DNA of 64,000 nt from JAPPOI01 sp028818055 (GTDB lineage: Bacteria; Pseudomonadota; Alphaproteobacteria; Rhodobacterales; Rhodobacteraceae): assembly GCA_965267405.1 (NCBI GenBank), contig OZ253954.1:930001-994000 (forward strand), in the 5' to 3' direction. The position numbers and the translations under genes were made by a program. Below, piece after piece: positions 61,084 to 64,000 of the stretch (the stretch's first letter is position 1; each line of letters opens with the position of its first letter). The notes under the pieces are model-generated. The model did not search any database and was not told the DNA's origin. It saw only the letters and a program-made list of their open reading frames with translations.

Positions 61084-61117
61084 AAAAAAAATCGCGCCGG
61101 AGCGGGCTCCGACGCGA
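61084..61117 (-). terminator. intrinsic terminator of ccr
   Basis: On the minus strand, a hairpin of 12 base positions with a single mismatch (tcgcgccggagc facing gctccgacgcga) is followed by eight T residues. It lies 29 bases after the ccr stop. This separates ccr from the quorum-sensing operon. Confidence 0.9.
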
Positions 61118-61145
61118 ATCATAGAGGGAAACAGTTTGTTTCTAT

Positions 61146-62435
61146 TTACGAAACACTCGCGTTCAAAGTGTCTTCAAAGGTTCTTAGGCCCGTGGTCGGT
61201 GCCTGGACCAAAACCGCCATGTTGCCCGGCTTGTGCTCATTTGCCCGCATTTTCATGTGGGCCGCTGGAATATCAGACCAAGAGAACACCTCGGACATAC
61301 ACGGGTCCAACCGACGCTCGACCATAAGTTGGTTCGCTGCAGCCGCCTGCTTGAGGTGCGCGAAGTGGCTACCTTGAATGCGCTTTTGGTGCATCCAAAC
61401 GTACCGCGCATCCATCGTCAGGTTGTATCCGGTCGTACCGGCACAAATGACAACCATACCACCCTTTTTCACAACGAAAGACGATATCGGCATCGTCGCC
61501 TCTCCGGGGTGCTCGAACACCATGTCGACGTTCACACCTTTTCCGGTGATGTCCCAGATTGCCTTGCCAAATTTGCGGGCCTCGGCAAACCACTCTTTGT
61601 ATTCGGGTGTGTTCACCGTCGGCAGCTGACCCCAGCATTTGAAATCATTTCTGTTGATGACGCCTTTCGCGCCCAAGCCCATGACGAAGTCGCGTTTGTC
61701 TTCATCCGAAATCACACCAATTGCGTTTGCGCCAGCAGTGTTTGCCAACTGGATGGCATAGGAACCCAGGCCACCAGATGCGCCCCAAACCAGAACATTC
61801 TGGCCCGGCTTCAATTCATGAGGATGGTGGCCAAACAACATGCGATAGGCCGTCGCGAGCGTGAGCGTGTAACACGCCGCCTCTTCCCAAGACAGATGCT
61901 TGGGCCGCGGCATGAGCTGCTGCGCCTGCACCGTTGTGAACTGTGCGAAAGAGCCGTCCGGGGTTTCGTATCCCCAAATCCGCTGGCTGGACGACATCAT
62001 TGGATCGCCACCATTGCACTCTTCGTCGTCGCCGTCGTCCTGATTGCAGTGGATGACAACCTCGTCGCCAACCTTCCAACGTTTCACTTTCTCGCCAACG
62101 GCCCAAACGATGCCTGCCGCGTCCGAGCCTGCGATGTGGTAGTCCGCGCCGTGGACATCAAACATACTGATTGGAATGCCAAGACCTGCCCAAATGCCGT
62201 TGTAGTTCACACCGGCTGCCATCACGAGAACCACAACCTCGTGGCTGTCTGGCTTCTTGACCGGCACGACTTCCTGCTGGAATGCCTGATCAGGCTCACC
62301 TTGCCGATCACGCCGAATGGCCCAAGCATGCATCTTCTCTGGCACATGCCCCAATGGCGGCATTTCACCTACGTCGTACAGATCTTTGATTGGTGCATTG
62401 TAAGTCATTTGTCCCGCATCCGTATCCAAAGCCAT
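61146..62435 (-). CDS. ccr: crotonyl-CoA carboxylase/reductase
   Basis: Ccr reductively carboxylates crotonyl-CoA to ethylmalonyl-CoA with NADPH, the key step of the ethylmalonyl-CoA pathway for acetate and C2 assimilation. The 429-residue length and the medium-chain reductase fold fit: VMAAGVNYNGIWAGLGIPIS, GSDAAGIVWAVGEKVKRWKVGD, the family-specific NGGDPMMSSSQRIWGYETPDGSFAQF, and the nucleotide motif VWGASGGLGSYAIQLA. The ATG at 62435 has AGGAGAG upstream. Confidence 0.96.
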   Translation of the reverse strand: MALDTDAGQMTYNAPIKDLYDVGEMPPLGHVPEKMHAWAIRRDRQGEPDQAFQQEVVPVKKPDSHEVVVLVMAAGVNYNGIWAGLGIPISMFDVHGADYHIAGSDAAGIVWAVGEKVKRWKVGDEVVIHCNQDDGDDEECNGGDPMMSSSQRIWGYETPDGSFAQFTTVQAQQLMPRPKHLSWEEAACYTLTLATAYRMLFGHHPHELKPGQNVLVWGASGGLGSYAIQLANTAGANAIGVISDEDKRDFVMGLGAKGVINRNDFKCWGQLPTVNTPEYKEWFAEARKFGKAIWDITGKGVNVDMVFEHPGEATMPISSFVVKKGGMVVICAGTTGYNLTMDARYVWMHQKRIQGSHFAHLKQAAAANQLMVERRLDPCMSEVFSWSDIPAAHMKMRANEHKPGNMAVLVQAPTTGLRTFEDTLNASVS

Positions 62436-62511
62436 TTCACTCTCCTGAGGCACACGCTGCGGCGCAGAATCGCCGCCCTTCGACAACAGGAGATATTATC
62501 CACAAAGTAAC

Positions 62512-62519
62512 TTTGCAAA
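62512..62519. promoter_or_regulatory. TTTGCAAA site upstream of ccr
   Basis: A perfect TTTGCAAA palindrome is followed in the ccr direction after five bases by TTTGTGGA and an AT-rich stretch. PccR/RamB-type regulators of acyl-CoA pathways recognise TTTGCAAA repeats. The second half-site here is weak and the spacing differs from the four bases I recall, so binding is uncertain. Confidence 0.3.
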
Positions 62520-62655
62520 TAATTTTTGCCCTAAATTGAAATTTTATGTCTTCATGAAAGTGAGCACTCGGCATCCGCCGCAAGAGAAAGACAGATTTCA
62601 CGAACCGAATTCGTCCGAGATCTGCCGCAATGCAGCGCGAGGTTGCGTGGGGTTG

Positions 62656-64000
62656 TTAGTGAAAACGACCCTGCAAAGAGTTGGTGTAGTACTCTCCCAG
62701 TTCATCATCCTCGATGGCATACGAGTCACCGGTTTTCGCGACAATCTTGCGCATTTCGAGCACCGACAAATGGTCCTGAATGGAGGCTTCTGAAGGAATC
62801 TCGTTGCCAGCGGCCAACGGACGGTTAAGCCGATCATCAACCAACTCTTCGATGGCGGTTCTAATGTGCTTCACTGTCATCGGCTCTGAGTGATTGCGCA
62901 TCGCAAGCAATATAAGTGGAACGGTCACCACCGGGACGGTCGCCAATACGTCTGAGCGAAGCTTTTCCGCCAACTCGGCGACCAGGTCGCCTTTCGTAGA
63001 ACTTGCCACCTCCGACAAAGACACAGGGGCACCAAATGTAACGGCTGCTTCACCAAAGCGACCAACACGGCCGCGAATGCGTCGCCAAAAGTATCTGAAA
63101 GAAAACCTGATGCCTTCGGGAATGGAGCCGCGAAACTTTCTTCTGCCAGTGCGGCCTGCAGATACGAGTACCCGGTCTTCGACAACGCGGTCGTAGTTTA
63201 GAGAAACCGGCACAAAGATTACTTCACGCCCATCAGGCTGCCAGCCCTGCACGATGTAACTCAGTATGCCCAACTTCGAAGGCCCGACTTTGCCATCTCG
63301 TGATAGCCCACCTTCAGGGAAAACAGCCTGGGCGACCCCGGCCTCTGTTGCTTTCTGGACGTAAGAACCAAGCACTTTTCTGTATAAAGCATCATCGGAT
63401 CTTCGCCGGATGAAGTAGGCCCCCATGGCTCTGATTAGTCGGGACAAAGGCCAGATGCGGGCCCATTCACCGACGGCATAGCTTAACGCGGACTGGCTGG
63501 CGGCCAGATATGTCACCAACACATAGTCGAAATTCGACCTGTGGTTCATGACATAAACAACCGTGGCGTTTGGGTTTATATCGCTGAGTGCTTTCTCGTC
63601 GATTTTCCGCAGCCGAACATCGAAAAGCCAGGTTGCCAGCCACCGTGCCAAGCGAATAGCCACTCCGAAATAGGCGGTCGCACTGAAAGACGGAACAATT
63701 TCCCGCGCATAGTCCTGCGCCTTTTCAAATGCGACATCCTCACGAACACCATGAACGCTGGCGTACTCGCCGACAGCACGGACGACTTCTGGATCGTATA
63801 TGACCCGTTGGATCATGTCCTGACGCCTTAGCAGCTTGAACGGCTGAATTGGACGATCCAGACGCTCATTCAGCCGCGCGACAAGTCGCTCGGCCCGGCG
63901 GCGAAAAAACCAGCGGACAGATGGAAATAGCAGATGCGTCGACGCCGTGACCGCTGCGAACAGCAGGACCAACAACAGCAGCCAGAATGGAAGCTCTACG
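62656..64000 (-). CDS. 1-acylglycerol-3-phosphate-type acyltransferase, 5' end cut by window edge
   Basis: The visible part is about 448 residues with an N-terminal hydrophobic helix that begins VELPFWLLLLVLLF at the window edge, so the start codon is outside. The acyltransferase motif HRSNFDYVL (HxxxxD) near residue 145-155 and FPEGGLSRDGKVG are the catalytic and glycerol-phosphate binding blocks. VFVPVSLNYDRVVED also fits. It resembles the PlsB/PlsC-like membrane acyltransferases and probably contributes to phospholipid synthesis. A 220-base gene-free gap separates it from ccr. Confidence 0.87.
   Translation of the reverse strand, partial: VELPFWLLLLVLLFAAVTASTHLLFPSVRWFFRRRAERLVARLNERLDRPIQPFKLLRRQDMIQRVIYDPEVVRAVGEYASVHGVREDVAFEKAQDYAREIVPSFSATAYFGVAIRLARWLATWLFDVRLRKIDEKALSDINPNATVVYVMNHRSNFDYVLVTYLAASQSALSYAVGEWARIWPLSRLIRAMGAYFIRRRSDDALYRKVLGSYVQKATEAGVAQAVFPEGGLSRDGKVGPSKLGILSYIVQGWQPDGREVIFVPVSLNYDRVVEDRVLVSAGRTGRRKFRGSIPEGIRFSFRYFWRRIRGRVGRFGEAAVTFGAPVSLSEVASSTKGDLVAELAEKLRSDVLATVPVVTVPLILLAMRNHSEPMTVKHIRTAIEELVDDRLNRPLAAGNEIPSEASIQDHLSVLEMRKIVAKTGDSYAIEDDELGEYYTNSLQGRFH

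Noticed and set aside
61233..62510. 425-codon plus-strand frame opposite ccr
   Set aside because: Antisense to a well-identified gene; composition is skewed to His and Arg with no motif.
1..64000. CRISPR arrays, tRNA or rRNA genes, insertion sequences, prophage or integrase genes
   Set aside because: Reading both strands gave no regularly spaced repeats, no tRNA-like or rRNA segments, and no transposase or integrase motifs.

Overview
The window looks like a chromosomal segment of a marine alphaproteobacterium of the Rhodobacterales (Roseobacter group). The grounds are: an aa3-type cytochrome oxidase subunit IV mini-gene, an Irr-type Fur regulator divergent from fabA, crotonyl-CoA carboxylase/reductase (ethylmalonyl-CoA pathway), a B12-dependent ribonucleotide reductase, the short HisG/HisZ pair, a Hint-domain protein, two long acyl-CoA dehydrogenases of the DmdC type, and a LuxR/LuxI pair with a small partner protein of the kind I associate with roseobacters. 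No tRNA, rRNA, insertion sequence, prophage or CRISPR array was seen.

Layout. 1-5.9 kb (minus): end of the rplJ-rplL-rpoB operon, with two small membrane-protein genes after rpoB. 6.2-10.5 kb: a rhodanese, then a molybdenum-cofactor/formate-dehydrogenase operon (fdhD, membrane protein, mobA, mobB, moeA). 10.5-15.6 kb: AzlCD exporter, a lipoprotein, CoxIV, a DUF6173 protein, an MBL hydrolase and an acyl-CoA dehydrogenase. 15.7-22.3 kb: TsaC/Sua5, fabI, an SDR, fabB, a DUF3179 exported protein, fabA and irr. 22.3-28.8 kb: SRAP peptidase, 5'-nucleotidase, DUF952, pyrD, arsC, a MATE pump and two PaaI thioesterases. 28.9-36.7 kb (plus): two MerR regulators followed by a beta-oxidation cluster (acyl-CoA dehydrogenase, small protein, GST, thiolase, hypothetical protein, FadB/FadJ-type enzyme) closed by a strong terminator. 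36.7-47.6 kb: epimerase, GYD protein, rpsD, Hint protein, LpxR-like protein, nrdJ, DUF1489, DUF1992 and hisS-hisZ-hisG. 47.6-52.2 kb (plus): slyX, a structured intergenic region, VOC protein, aminotransferase, ornithine cyclodeaminase-like protein, Nfu, tsaB, rimI. 52.4-57.7 kb: a BMP-type nucleoside-like ABC importer with a LysE exporter inserted. 57.7-64 kb (minus): RecD-like helicase, luxI, luxR plus a small gene, ccr, and a truncated acyltransferase.

The genes are mostly housekeeping and central metabolism: transcription and translation, fatty-acid synthesis and breakdown, C2 assimilation, histidine synthesis, molybdenum cofactor, tRNA t6A modification, Fe-S assembly. The most regulatory part is the quorum-sensing locus at 59.3-61.1 kb, where a lux-box-like dyad lies upstream of the luxR operon, directly after the ccr terminator. 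A perfect 18-bp palindrome precedes the second MerR gene and is the likely operator of the beta-oxidation cluster. I found no clearly new multi-gene system. The best candidates for undescribed biology are the structured RNA-like segment at 47.8-48.0 kb, the small protein upstream of luxR, the DUF3179 gene between fabA and fabB, and the stand-alone Hint protein.
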